A stretch of DNA of 64,000 bases from Chimonanthus salicifolius. Taxonomy: Eukaryota; Streptophyta; Magnoliopsida; Laurales; Calycanthaceae. The position numbers and the translations under genes were made by a program. The stretch is from assembly GCA_013350335.1 (NCBI GenBank), contig CM023541.1:40478739-40542738 (forward strand). Reading direction: 5' to 3'. Below the pieces are notes generated by a model. It was given only the letters and a program-made list of their open reading frames with translations, was not told the DNA's origin and ran no database searches. Shown here in pieces: positions 23,254-37,000 of this stretch (positions within the stretch are counted from its first letter, which is position 1; the number at the start of each line of letters is the position of its first letter).

Positions 23254-24597
23254 GGCTAGCCATACAGACACCCCCTTTTTCTGCCAGCAGGCACCGCATT
23301 TCGGTTTTATAGTAGAAATTATATTTTTGCCCTTTCACGTTAAATCGACTGAACGAATAGGCAGTTCATTTTCACTTCGATTGATCGATCGTATAGAATC
23401 GTGCGATTGAACAGACAATTCATTTTAGCTTCGTCCGATTGATCTTAAAAGGGTATTCATTGATCGGATGATCCCATGTAATCGTTTGATTGATTTTAAC
23501 TGAGAGGTCGAAATTCTGACAGTCGACCTCTGCTATGAAGATCGATCGCACGATCACTTTTGTTCAATCAATCGATTGAATACCCATATAAGTTCGATCG
23601 CACGATCTCAGAAGATCGTCCAATTGATTTAATTGAGAGATCGAAATTTTGACAGGCGACCTCTGATTTGAAGATCGGTCGCACGATCACTTATATTCGA
23701 ATGTATCTCTCAATCTCCTATATTGATTTGAATGTATCTCTCTGAAGCTACTCTCTCAATCCCCTATCCCGAACCAAAGCCTATAAGTTTGACAGTTTTG
23801 GATTTGAGAAAGAGTTACCTTTGATTTGGGATAGGGGATTGAGAGAGTAGCTTCAGAGAGATACATTCGAATCAATATAGGAGATTAAGAGAGTATCTTT
23901 AAAGAGTGGAGTGGTTCGTTTTGGAAAGGGCGTTTGGGGTTTGAGGGAGAATAGTTTGGAAATGAGTTTGAGAGAGATGGGTGTAAAAAAGGTTTGAGGG
24001 AGAAGATTTCGAAATGGGGGGTTGGAGGGAGTGAGGTTTGGAAAAGTGGAAGATGAGAACGAAAATGGAAATGGGAAAAAGGGGTGCGATTCCAACTTAT
24101 TTTGAGTTTCGCAGTTGTGATCGATCGCACGATTTATATGATCGTTCGATTGATCTTACACTTGTATACAATCGTTCGATTGAATATAAGTGATCGTGCG
24201 ATCGATTTTCAAACCAGAGGTCCACTATCAAAATTTCAACCTCTCAGTTAAAATCAATCGGACGATCTTCTGAGATCGTGCGATCGAACTTATATGAGTA
24301 TTCAATCAATCGATTGAACAAAAGTGATCGTGCGATCGATCTTCACAGCAGAGGCCGACTGTCAGAATTTCGACCTCTTAGTTAAAATCAATCGGACGAT
24401 CACATGGGATCATCTGATCGATTGAATTGTTTGTTCAATCGCACGATTCTATACGCATAAGATCGATCGATCAAAGCGAAAATGAACTGCCTATTCGTTT
24501 GATCGATTCAATGCGGAAGGGCAAAAATGTAATTTCTACTATAAAATTGAAATGCAGTGTCTGCTAACAGAAAACGGGAGTGTCTATATGGCCATCC
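23254..24597. mobile_element. 1.34 kb foldback (Mutator-like) element upstream of RVE
   Basis: Two arms of about 600 bp form an imperfect inverted repeat from GGCTAGCCATACAGACACCC (left) to its partner ending GTGTCTATATGGCCATCC (right). The flanks TTAATTAA at 23246-23253 and 24598-24605 are identical; a 9-bp duplication offset by one base is also possible. The arms hold many GATCGATCGCACGATC-type words. The centre (about 23700-23900) is a nested inverted repeat. The terminus resembles the small MITE at 60941-61142, which has a 9-bp duplication. It ends about 430 bp before the RVE start codon, so it lies in the proximal promoter. Confidence 0.82.
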
Positions 24598-24605
24598 TTA
24601 ATTAA

Positions 24606-25027
24606 TTATTTTTATTCTTTGAACTTGTCCTAATTTCATGTGATTAGCGTTCAGCACATGGGGGAGAGAGAGAGGGGGAGGGTAGAATTTGGACGTCTCC
24701 ATCTTCATTCCCTTTCAATCCGATTTCCCGCCCAACTTCGGCCATCCTACCGGCCCTGCAGGTCACATGTCTCGCCGACGAAACCAACGGCCAGGATTCA
24801 TCCACCATATCTTTCTGTGGAATACGTATCCATACTCAGTCTCTCTCTCTATGCAGATGGAACCAAACAAATGGAACCAGCACCACCAGTTCTTTCAGCC
24901 ATTTCAATTCATTCATTCAACACAGCAGAGTCAGAAGCCCAACAGAGCTTCTGTACATTTTCTCCCCCAGTTTGCCCCTTGTTTTGCTTGAAGTGCCCCT
25001 TGAGGACCCTCCTTGCAAAATTTCTCC
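24606..25027 (+). promoter_or_regulatory. Promoter/5' leader of the RVE-like gene
   Basis: This 420-bp gap between the foldback element and the RVE ATG is less AT-rich than its surroundings, with GA-rich (24661-24682) and CT-rich (24838-24852) tracts. It contains several upstream ATGs (for example 24658) opening short frames that do not join the RVE frame. No clear TATA box is seen. I infer that the transcription start lies here. Confidence 0.45.
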
Positions 25028-28000
25028 ATGAATAATCTACTGGGAGTGGAGGGTTCATCGAGCAAGAGGCCGAGGAAGCCCTACACCATCACCAAGTCCA
25101 GAGAGAGCTGGACTGAAGAGGAGCACTCCAAATTCCTCCACGCCCTCCAGCTGTAGGTCCTTTCTCTATTCTTACGAATTTCCATTTATTTCAATTCCAA
25201 TTCCGATTCCGATTTGGATTCAGATTCGGATTTAGATACCTTCTTCCCCCATAAAGGTTTGTGGCTTTTTCCCCCTTCTTTAGAGTTTTTATTCGAACAA
25301 TTCACACCCACTGAAGCAACCGATATCACCGTTCGTTCGGATTGGACTGGAATTCAGATTTCATTCTTTTTCATTTTTATCTTTTCATTGTTTGGGAAGG
25401 ATGTTTCGTTACTTTCTAAATGGTCGGACTCGAAATTACAACTTTTGCAGTTGTAGAAGCGAACCCACTCGTGTACCACAGACTTAAGTCACACACTGGA
25501 AATCCTTTAGGTCACTTGAAATCTCGACTTTCATTCACTCTCTCCAAGGGTGTGTCTTACCTTCAAAATCAGGAGCTGAGTATTGGGTAAAGGTTCATTT
25601 AGATGCACCTGAAATCACTAGTTGAACGGATTTGATTTGGATATGGACCTTTGTTTACCTTCTGTTCTTTTTTATTTTAATAGTCTGGGAAGTATTTGTG
25701 TCAGTTGGAACACTCCAAATACATGCTGAACCTCTGTTCAGAAACTTCTAATTCTTCATTAGAATTGGAATTGTGGAGAGTTCGATGAATCTTTATTACT
25801 GTTTTTACTTTGGAATTCCATTGAGGAATTCTGTGCTGCCAAAAAAGCGATAAGAATCTTGGATTTTGTTTTACCTTTGAATCAGGAAACACAGTTGTGT
25901 AAAGGTGCATTTTTATGTTCCTTGTTTATGTTGCAACTTTGCATTGGTATGCACCACAAATCACTAGAGGAATAGATTTTGCTTTGAATCTGGATATCTT
26001 CTTCTTCTTTTAGTACCCTGGGTACTATCATATTAGTTGAAACACTATAGATATGCATTTGGGCCTCCTCCAAACACATTCTAAAGTTAGCACAATCTAT
26101 TTCTACTGTTGAAATTGAGGAACTGGGTAGGAGTGCGCTTGGGTGTTCATTGAATTCATGGGACATGAAGATATTTTGAGATTTTTCTCTTTTTTGCTTA
26201 TAATTTTTGTTCTTGTTAATGGTATGCGGATTTGGAAAGGTCTCTTTCACGTCAGCAATTTGCACCTTGGATGGAAAAAAGAAACTCTTGCACTTTTCAT
26301 TTAGACTGCTGGTTTATGGACTTTTGTTGGAGTTGAAATTTTTTGATGTGAGAGTTTGAGTTCTCTATAGAAAGAGTTTAAGTTGGTACGGATTTTGAGG
26401 AGCAACTGGGTTTTTAGCTTGATTGAGAGAACAGGGGGATGAAGTTTTGGTACTAGTGAGCCTTATAACTGGAAAATTTAGATTGAATGATGATATAATG
26501 TCATTTACTTTCTAAAATGCATTACATGATGCAATAAAAGGCTATTGTGAAGGTTCATATGCTCATCTGTTCTGTAATTTATTAGCATAAGTGTAACGCC
26601 CCACCCCTTTCTATAGCCTAAGCGGGTTGTGGCCAGCTTAACTGGAGATTGAACGGGCGTCACCCAACGCGGCACACATCTAACAGGCCTTACATCAAAG
26701 ATTTGTGGCTGGGAAAAAATAAGTATATATTTTTTTTAAAGATTATGAATGAAATAACGAAGCCATCAAATCCTTCAAACCCAAATTTACACATTGCATA
26801 CATCATAATGTCATCGACAATATAAAATAAATAACATCTATTATCAACATCAAATCTAATCTCACTACTCACATCCCATTCCATAAAATAAAACCAACTA
26901 ATAAATCTCAAATTTCTCAAATTATTTGAATCAAATAATCAAGTCTCAAAGAATAAGAAGCATCCAATAATTAACTCAATCAACATAGTCCAACACCTAG
27001 CTAGGAATTTAAATATTCATCCATAGTAACATCTAGTTTTCAACGTCGTCCTCCAATCCTAAATCCAGAGGGTTACCTGCAATGTAAGGGGTGTGAGCTC
27101 CAAACCCATTGAAGGAATACAATAATTCATACCCAACATAATATCACCATTATTCTCTATAAATATGAACTTAAAACATAATTAAATAATATGCTTTTAA
27201 TATCCATGCATTATGCCATGCAATGCACAATGCTCAATGCAATGTTCAATGTTTCATTCCTCTACAACATACCCACTGTATTTGGTGGCCATCCCACCGA
27301 AGCGAGGCCTATAACTTACCACAGAGTGTACTTCCTATATCAAATGGGGCCTACATAACACAACTACCAACAAATATCAGTCTTCGTGATCTTTCATGGC
27401 CTAAAAACCAAACCTACCACATGTGTGGTACTTCTCATTAAAAGTGAGGCCTGAAACTACCACCGTCGTGGTCATCATAAAAGATCACGGCCAATACCTC
27501 CATACCCATCTCTTGAATATGAAGATGACATGCTCAATGCCATGTCTACTATGCATCATCTCTATCATCATGCCACATGTTATGAATCATATTAACATGC
27601 CATGAGTAAAATCATTGTCATAATCTCAATTTGACATAAACATCATGTCCATATTTTAACCATCAAAACTAACTCTAATAATATCACATGTACAAAGGAA
27701 TAAATTATATTACAACATTATCATTATGATAACAATATTATAAATCAACATCAAGAACATCACTTATCACATCATAATAATTAACTTAACATTCAACCAA
27801 TTCGAACATAATTATTGGATCTTTCGATAAGGCTAGTAGTTGATTTCCATTTATCCGGGCAAACTGAGTCCCCTCATGGCCATTAGAATACTTAGCCAAA
27901 TCCCTTACATTACTATGAGTGAGCACGGGACTACAACCACTATTCTAAAATATAACTCAGTCTATTTTTTAGATCCAATATTACATTCCAAATACATACC

Positions 28001-31000
28001 ATACAATATTCTTATCTATTGCTCAATCATACAAATAACATAGAGAATTTTCATGCTCGATAAATGTACAAAGTATTATTTTCCCTCACCTAAAAAGTTC
28101 GCGAAATGTAAATGATGAATCAAAGCGCATTCCTACTTGAAATCAATCAATAGAACGTCCGGGAAGTGCTGCACATTTATTTAAAGGGGTCCCGAATATT
28201 ATCAATGTCATTTCCAATTTGAACTAAACCATTGTATAGAAATTATTAAATATAGATTATTGGTGTTGTCCCTACTGTGATCTATGGGTTATCCTAAGAT
28301 CCAAGGAGACTTTTGAAAGTTGAGTTCATAAACCACATGGTCGAACCATGCCTACATCCAACTCAGTACAAATGAGACAATAAACGTCTTGCCTAAAGAA
28401 TAAGTAATTGTTGTTTTAGGTTACTAATAATTTTGCTCAAAATAAAATAAAATAATTGAATAGATGGCCATAGTAACAAATTCAAACTATTCTGTAGTTT
28501 GCTTTAATAGAAAGGACCACATATAAATTGTTTGATTACAAACAAATACATAACCAAAGAAGAATGAAAACAAGGACAAAAATAATTAAATAATCGATTT
28601 AAGAAAACCAAGGAAGGGATGGCTGGAAAAACCTTACTCATAACTAGCCTTAACTATAATTGGAAAGTAAAGGAATCTTTATAGAAAATAATAATAAATC
28701 ATAATAAATTTAATCTAAGGAACATTTAACATCCCAAGACTTGGTTTTGGAAAAGAAATAATCTTGTTTACCTCAAGAAAAATATGGAAATATTACTTCA
28801 AAAATCTGATTAAATGGAAACAGGGATTAAATTGGGAAAGGCATACATGGTCTATTAATAACGATGAAGGACTAAAATCTAACTATCAATAATGAATTTT
28901 TATTTTATTTATTTATTTTTTCTATAAATAAATCTAAGTTTAAATGAGCCCAAAAGATAATAAAACTATCACCCATCTAATTATGGGAAAAATATAAAAG
29001 ATTACATGATCAATCAAGCATAGGTCTGGTTAGAACCTAAGTTAAAAAGAAAAGGTAGTGAAGATCGGTGATTTCTCAATGGGTCATTACTAAAGAAGAA
29101 AGAAAACAAGGATTATAATACCAAAAATAAATGGACTACTGAGGTTTGGTTAATGCTTATCCATTGAAGAGAAACTGAACTGGCATGGATATGGATGCTA
29201 CTTGGCCAGAGATGGTGAAAGATTGGGTGGAGATCCACTTGAATCAGGCGGTGGGCACGGTGGTGATTAAACACTTATACATTATATCCTCTTAAATCGA
29301 TGAAACAAAATAAAATTAAATAAGAAGAGGGACCTTGTCCAAAAATAAATAAATGGATCATCTAATAAGTTTTAGTAAAATCTCAAAGCATTAAATAACT
29401 TAATCAAATAGGGTGATTGGTAATAAAATAAAATATGATGATCTTGTAGAAAGAATAATAATTTCTTGCAAGGTGGATTAAAATATATAAAGAAAACCCA
29501 CCAAAGGGGTTCGGCTGAAAAGAAGGGGCCAGAATAAGAGTTTTATTTGGATTATTTATTTATTTATTTATTTCCAAAACTAGTGAAATCAATAGCTTAG
29601 ATAATGATTTTTTTTTTAAACACAATAATTTAAATCACAAAAAGAAGGATGTAAGTAAAGTCAGGGATTGACAACTAGGAAGGTTTGGTAAACATTAATT
29701 CATAATGTATTCTCAGTCAAGAAGTGTTTGGGAAGTGTACCATGAAAGAGGGGAAAAACTACAGCTGGTTTTGTTTTTGTCATCTTTAGGAAGGAGGGAA
29801 AGGAAAAGTAAAAGAAAAAGGGAACCAAGAAGAAGATGCATATCTGGTATGAAGGTTTCAATGGAGAAGGTTGGAGTTCGCCGGAAGAGAGAGATCCACG
29901 TTCTAGCAATGCTGCCGCTGAAAGAGATTGAGATTTGGAAAAAGGGTTCGATCGAATCGCATGGATTTATAGAGAAATCGAGGTCGGCTGGGTTGTCCTG
30001 AAAATCCTGCGATTGAGAGATGGAGACGGAAGAGGATTTGGTGGAAAGTGGAGTTTCCATTTTGGAGAAGGAGAGAAGAAAGGGAATCAAATTTTGGAGA
30101 AATTTCCATCGTAAGGTAAGATAGGGGTTACCGTTTTTGGAGAAGCAGAGGAGAAGAAGGAAAGTGAAGAAAATAAAAGGGGAAGTAAGGTACGTGTGAA
30201 GTAATAAGGGGAAAGAGTGGAAAGCATTTAAGGTGTGGGTCTCCGAGGGGCCCACATGGTTAAGTTATTTATTTAATTTCTAATATAAGTGGAATTAAAT
30301 TCTAATTGCAATTCTTAACTTTGCAAATAAAAATCTAATTTGATAATTTAATTTTTTATTAATTTAATCTCAACTCGAAGCGGGTAAATTCATAAATTTA
30401 TAATTAAGGAAAAAAATGTGTGTGCATTGGGGAACCTAAATTAATTAAATTCTAGGTTTTTGTGTGTTTATTTATTTTATTTTAAACAATAAAAATGAAA
30501 GAAAACAACACAATCAAGAGACCTATTTACTATTTTTCGTTTTACCCGATTCGATTGACCCGCTACTTCGGGTCAGGTCATCACAATAAGCATCATATTG
30601 TGAGATGTTATTACATCTGTTATAGGACAAATTTTCTTTCTATGATTTAATCTACAACAGATATTATGTTTTGAACCAGTGCTTGTAATCATGTGAGTTT
30701 GCACTCTTTTTGGTGATCTTCTTTTGTTCCACAACCCTGGTTAGTTCAACTACTCTGAAGGTAAAATGTCACAAGCTTGTGCAAATCCCACTCTTGTTAA
30801 CCTGGACATTAACTGTGTCTTTGTTTTAATCAAGTTAGATTTGATCGGGACTGGAAGAAAATAGAGGAGTTTGTTGGTTCAAAGACAGCAATACAGGTAT
30901 GACTTCTGTCTATTATGGTCATATTTGGCATTTTTTTAGTCTTAGTATATACTTGTATCAACTAAGTATATTTTTTCTTTGTTGAATTTAACTCCGAGTA

Positions 31001-34000
31001 TAATTGTGAAGAACTATCGGTACACTCGTGCCCGTTCAAATGTCATAAACGGGGCAAGGGGTAACGAGAATGCTACTTCTGCCTCACCCAACTTGTTCTG
31101 AACTAGACGACCCAGAACTTCCTCACCAGGTGACCCCAAGAGTACTCCCATTGAGATTTGTTTTGAACCAGTCCTTGGTGGAGCACATGCCAAGGAGAAA
31201 TAGGTTTAGAATGTGGTGGGTCCCTAATCACCTCGGCCCAACGTCTGATGCTTAACTCCACTGATGTTCCCTCGAACTCTTTGAATAAAGACACCTAAAC
31301 AGTAGCCTTGCATTTCACTATCTGAATTAATTCAACAGTTATCTCTGAATTGTTTGTGAAGTATATTATCATTCAACAAGAAGATCCTGAAAAAATTTCC
31401 ATAGCTAGCATTTGTTTGTGTATACCAACTTTTGCCAAGAAATCCACTACATTGTTTGCCAATCGAGGTGTGTGAATGAAAGTGATGCCTCCCAATCTGC
31501 ACAGCCTCCAAATGTCCCTAGCAATGCATATCAACCTTCATTGGGAGAATTTCCTATTACTAGCTCAGGAGATAGCATTAGTCGAGTCACCTTCAATAAT
31601 GAGGTTTCCGCTCCTAAACCTAGACCAAACTTGGAGTGCTCTCCTGATTGCTCTCCACTTTGACTCGTTAGACTCCATTATCCCTAATGGTTCGGAAAAA
31701 GCTAACAACATCCTAACCCTACCATCATGTAACACTCCGCCTAATCCTGCCAGCTCGGGTTTACCCCTTGTTGCCCCGTCTACATTGAATTTATATGAAC
31801 CTAGGGGAGACGCTACCCACTGAATCTCATGCTTCCTAACTCTTCCAACCCCTTTCATACATCCTTCCCAAGGTAAATAGAAATCCTCAGGAGCTAATCC
31901 AACTTCTTTACACGCAGACAACTAACTTATCACCTGCCATTTCGCCCTCTCAAACACCTCTCTAGGTGCCCCCATTTTCCCCTAAAAAATCCTCCCGTTG
32001 CATTCTTTCCAAATTGCTCACGAGACTGCGAACGGTACCATTCTCCATTCTACCCTATGTCTACCTCTAAAGGGACCTCCCAACCACGCCACCAATAAAT
32101 CCTCCGCTCCACTTCCTATAACCCACGAGCAACCGAATAATTTGAAGAAAGAGTACCATACAACCCACGTGAATTGGCACTTATGTAACAAATGGTCCAC
32201 TGCCTCCTCTTCTTCTTCGCACAATGGACACAATGTTGAAGCTTTCTCAGGAAGAACACCTCTTCTCCTGAGATTGTGTCTCGTTAGGATCCTCTTTTTC
32301 AAGGTCGTTCACATAAAAAACTGGATTCTAGGGGGAATCTTATTATTCTAAGCCAGGTTGCATATAGGTGGTGGCCTTGTATTTGTTGTATGCGACCTCG
32401 GGACTGATTTTACCGAGAAGGATCCCGACAGCTCCATGGACCAAATCCACTTATCCTCATCCTCAATCCATAACCTAGTGTCTCGTGGGATACCTAATAA
32501 GGCTTGGTGGGTAGCTTCTTCAAACTTACACAAGGTCCTTCTGAAAGAGATGGACCACTGTGGTGTACCGTTGAACTCTATAGAAATCTTTGATCAATGC
32601 TTCACGGTTTTGAGCCACTCTAAAAAGTCTAGGGAATAAAATGTTAGTTGAACTCCTAAATATTGGATTTTGTATTTTGTATTTGGAGTGTATTTTTTTT
32701 TTTTCATGAAGTTCATTATAGCAGTTAGTCTCTCAATCTTGTTAGCATTCTGACTCATGCATGTCTATACAGTAGTAGAAAAAGTGAAATTGTATTTTAT
32801 GTCTTTTAGACAGAAGTTCTTTGCTAAGGGTATTTTGTAAATTTCTTCACATTAAATGCTTTGTGTTTTGATGTTCTTTTGTCTGTTTTTGGGGCCAAAT
32901 TGTATATTGCATTTTGGAATGGGCACTTGATAAACTTACTTGGCTAACATCATTTTTTAGAATTAATTGTGGGTTCCCTTGTCAAATTTATTTCTGTTCA
33001 CATTCTTTTGTATTTTTTAATTATGACATGATTTGAATCCGTGAACTTTGTGGCTGGGGCATGAATGCCTTCCAATTTTTCTACAAGCTCTTTTTACATG
33101 TACCTTGTTACCACTTGTGGACATATCATACAGTGGACTAAGGGAATAGTAAGCTAAAATAATAATAATACTTCTAATGGCTTCTCTTTTAGGGGAAAAA
33201 AATAGAATTTTGATTTGCCCATAGAGTGGGTGGAGCATTGCCAAATAAGAATGTTCTCGAGGGGTTTTAAGGTGTCTCAGTAGTGGCTCGTATGTAAACC
33301 AATCAAATTTGTAATATAATGAGTATGGGCTTGCACATCTTTGGAGCTTGTGGGCTAAAGACTGTATACAGCAATAACAATTACATTGCATGTCGTTTAG
33401 TAACTATGTTTGAACTTAAAGAGGTCTAATTATTGTTCTATCCAGGGGAAGCTCAATTTGAGAGCAATTGTCATTCTTTGGAAAATAAAAGCATTTAAAA
33501 TATCATTCTTACACTCTTGTTTTTAAAATATGGAGCAGATTTGAGGTATTTTAATCATTTAGTGATATAAATTTATGACCACGGGTATTTACTGTAAACT
33601 ACATGGAATTGTTACATAATATGTGTACCACGCATGACAGCCCATTCATTTATAATCAGATAAAAGTATTTAACTTATAGCAGTGAGAATATCAACATAG
33701 GATTTTGCTTTATATATGATACAAGTTATCATTCTAATCTTTTTACTTTTTTTCCCCTTCCAAAGGTTCGGAGTCATGCTCAGAAATACTTTTTGAAGGT
33801 TCAGAAGAATGGTACAGTAGCACACCTCCCCCCTCCACGTTGAAAGCGCAAGGCCGCTCATCCTTACCCACAAAATGCCCCCAAAAGTGGTACATTTTCT
33901 CTAACTATTGAGTTGTTTGTGGTCACTGAGTATGAAATAAAATAAATTTAGTGCAATCCCATCCTCGCTACATTTCAGAACATCTGGCAGCTTCAATGCT

Positions 34001-37000
34001 GTTGCAAGTATCTGTAGCTGACCCTTCTGTGTTGAGTTCTCCATCAGCATACACTCAGTCAGATGATGCATCCAGGGTTTTAAATAATTCCTCAAGTGCA
34101 CCTTTCGACACCCAAGGTAATCAGGCAATCCTTAAAGGAATTGAATGTGTTCATATTTTTATTATAATTTATGTATCAAATTTTGTCACTTTCTTACCTT
34201 TAGAGGGAAGATTCTAGCAATTTTGATACTTAATAAAATACATAGCGATATTGGAGTGATAGAGATGACAGGGACAGGTATATGTGGCTCTAGTTGTGTT
34301 GGAAGTTTAAGTCAAACATTAACAGATTGTGAAATTCCAGTGCAAGGGAACCGAGGTTCATTACTACATCGTACTTTTTTGTTTACTTATCATTTTTCAT
34401 GGTACTTGGTGACTAGATATTCTTCTTCATGTTAATCATGATCAATTGATAGAGTAAAACTATAAATTTTATGAAATGAATCATAACTTAAAAGGTTAGT
34501 GCTTATCTGTAAAAGAAATTTCTGCTTATCAAATGAATTGTTTTGTCATGTCCAATATATATTTTTCTTTTTAGTTTATACTTTTACTAGTGGTCGTTGA
34601 TCTATTCTTGGGCGTGTACTCATCGTGTATTCATGTCCATGTATAGTTGTGTCCTTGGAAGCAAATGTTTTGTAATACATGAGTGTTAAGGAACTAACTT
34701 ATCTGTGGCTGGTAATGATCAAATGCTTTATCTATCAAAAGCTTGCTGCATATGTTTTTTTGAAGAACTGATAGAGGCTTCATTATTGCCTGTCAAAAAA
34801 GAATAGCATCAAAATATGCCATATCTTATCCTTGGTGACAAATAAAAATAGAGAGTGTATTGACATCTAGTGAATCCAAGGGCTAGAAGCGCAGTACAGA
34901 ATTTGTTACCATGCTCGAGGAGATTGTTTGAGCCCAAAGAGTGCCTTCTTAAGGTGGCACACCATTCCTTTCTCCCTTGGGCAAGTAAAGCCTGGAGGAG
35001 GCAGCGTATATACCTCTTCAACATCTATTGATGAAGAGGCCGTTGACAAGTGGTAGTGGAGAGAGATCAAAATGTGAATCGAAGTCATCTTGGCCACAAA
35101 TGAGAATGTTTCTTTGTAAATAATCCCATAGGTCCAAGTAAAACCTTTGACAACCAGCTGAGCCTTATACTGATTAATAGACCCATCAAGATTATGCTTT
35201 AATATAAACACCCATTTACAACCAACTCGAGATTTGCATGAGAATACAGGTACCATCTCCCGTGTTCAAAAGCAGTCACTATTACATGCTTTGTTGCAGC
35301 TATTTTTGGGGCCTACTGAATCTAGTGCAGTCACTGATATCTACAGCTTACATGACTTTTAAGAGATGCCATGATTTTTATTTATTTTGTATTTTATTTA
35401 TCCTTTTGTAGATAGGATTGTCATGGTTTTGATTCGTGAACAATAAAGAAGGTAGCATAGAATAGAATCACACTAGTTTGCCGCAATTATCTAGTTCTTG
35501 TGGAAATCTTCTTTATGTAATGAGGTTCTTGAGAGAGAGAACTTTGAAGTACACCTTCTTTATGTCACAGATATTGTGTACACTTATTAGCAACCTCTTC
35601 TTGCTATATTTTAGTTTGTAGTGTTTGTCTTAAAAGCATTGTCAAATATATTTTGCAGGTTTACCAAACTTCGCTGAAGTATACAGATTTATTGGCAATA
35701 TCTTTGATCCAGCTGCTAGTGGTCATCTGCAGAAAGTTATGGAGATGGATCCCATTAATATTGAAACAGTAAGTTTTTTTGGAGCTTAAAAAAAATAAAA
35801 CCAATTTCTTAAGTTTTCATGATCTACAATTTTAGAATTTCGCATGAAGTGTCATGAGGTAACAACATCCATGCAAGAGCACTTGGGTAGACTTGAAATA
35901 GCATTAATATAGAGTTGGCTTAACATGATATATGCATGTGTGAACCGTAAACCATTTTTTTCATATGAAAATCCAAAGCTTTATAGGAAGGTGAATGCTT
36001 TGTATGGAAGTAGAGAACTTCAACAAGAAAGTGTTAAGATTGGAGTTTCTTTATTGAGTAGAAGGGGGAAAAGGAAAAATAAATGAAAAAGAAAACAGAA
36101 CCATCAACTTTGGTGGGATGCATATCTGATGATTTCCATCAATTATTTTTAATTTTCTTTGTTTCAAATTGCATGTTAAGACAAGTTAAAGTTGCAGTTA
36201 TATTATTTATCTTGGTTAGAGTGTGTTTGAAAAGGCTAACAGGTGTAGGAATGGGTATGGAGACGTGAGAAAGTTTACAACTGAAGTTGGACCCTACAAA
36301 ATATATCAGTTTCAAGACCTTATTTATCTAGTTACGGACAAGTAAATGGTGAATATCCAAAATGAAGTTTCTTTCTGTACAGTGTTTGCATGTGATACAG
36401 TACTATACAATAAACTAGGATTGTTATTAAAATCCGAGGCAAATGGTTTGAAATGGTAGAAGAAAGGCATAATGTATGCAGTGTATTTAAGTGTTGACTG
36501 GATGAGCCTGTAAAAATTGGAAAAGACAAACTGTGGTAGATTACAATACCATGGTGAAACTATAGAACCAGCTATAGGTTTGATTTGGATAGCAAAAGTA
36601 GAATTGACACTAACTGGGTCAAAATGGAGACAAGCTAGTGGAGTGTTGTATGCTTGTTTAAAACTTGTTTTGATTGCACCAGAATTTGGTCCTATATGTT
36701 TCAGCTGATATGATACGGTGTGTTTTGGTCTAGACCTGCCTGACATTCCTCAATTTCTGGTACTTTAAATCCTTTATTTTCTGTACTCGTTTGTGTTTCT
36801 TGTTGATTCTATTTACCTTTTCTAAAGTTGACTTGGAACAATTATTTCTGGTTTTTGGTCACCAATATGTTTTCTGAAAATCACCTCTAATGTCTTTAAA
36901 AAGAAAAAATCACCTCTGATGTCTGTAATAAGGATTTGCCTTCTGCTATCCTTTGATGCTTGTTTGAATACAGTGAGTAAGATATGGGTGCCTTCTGATC

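Noticed and set aside
23853..24130. 80-residue Pro/Phe-rich frames on the minus strand
   Set aside because: Within the centre and right arm of the foldback element; two overlapping frames with the same low-complexity look.
24640..25035. 131-residue and 100-residue frames upstream of RVE
   Set aside because: They lie in the putative leader, do not join the RVE frame and lack known motifs; at most upstream frames.
26169..26177. Evening element (AAAATATCT, minus strand) in RVE intron 1 as autoregulatory site
   Set aside because: The 9-mer also occurs near 16543 and 57995, a number expected by chance in DNA this AT-rich.
29713..30255. 180-residue frame on the minus strand
   Set aside because: Low-complexity Ser/Leu/Phe frame in the leader part of the solo LTR; no domain.
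33017..33391. 124-residue frame on the minus strand in RVE intron 2
   Set aside because: No recognisable motif, Cys/Tyr-rich by composition, no splice or promoter context.
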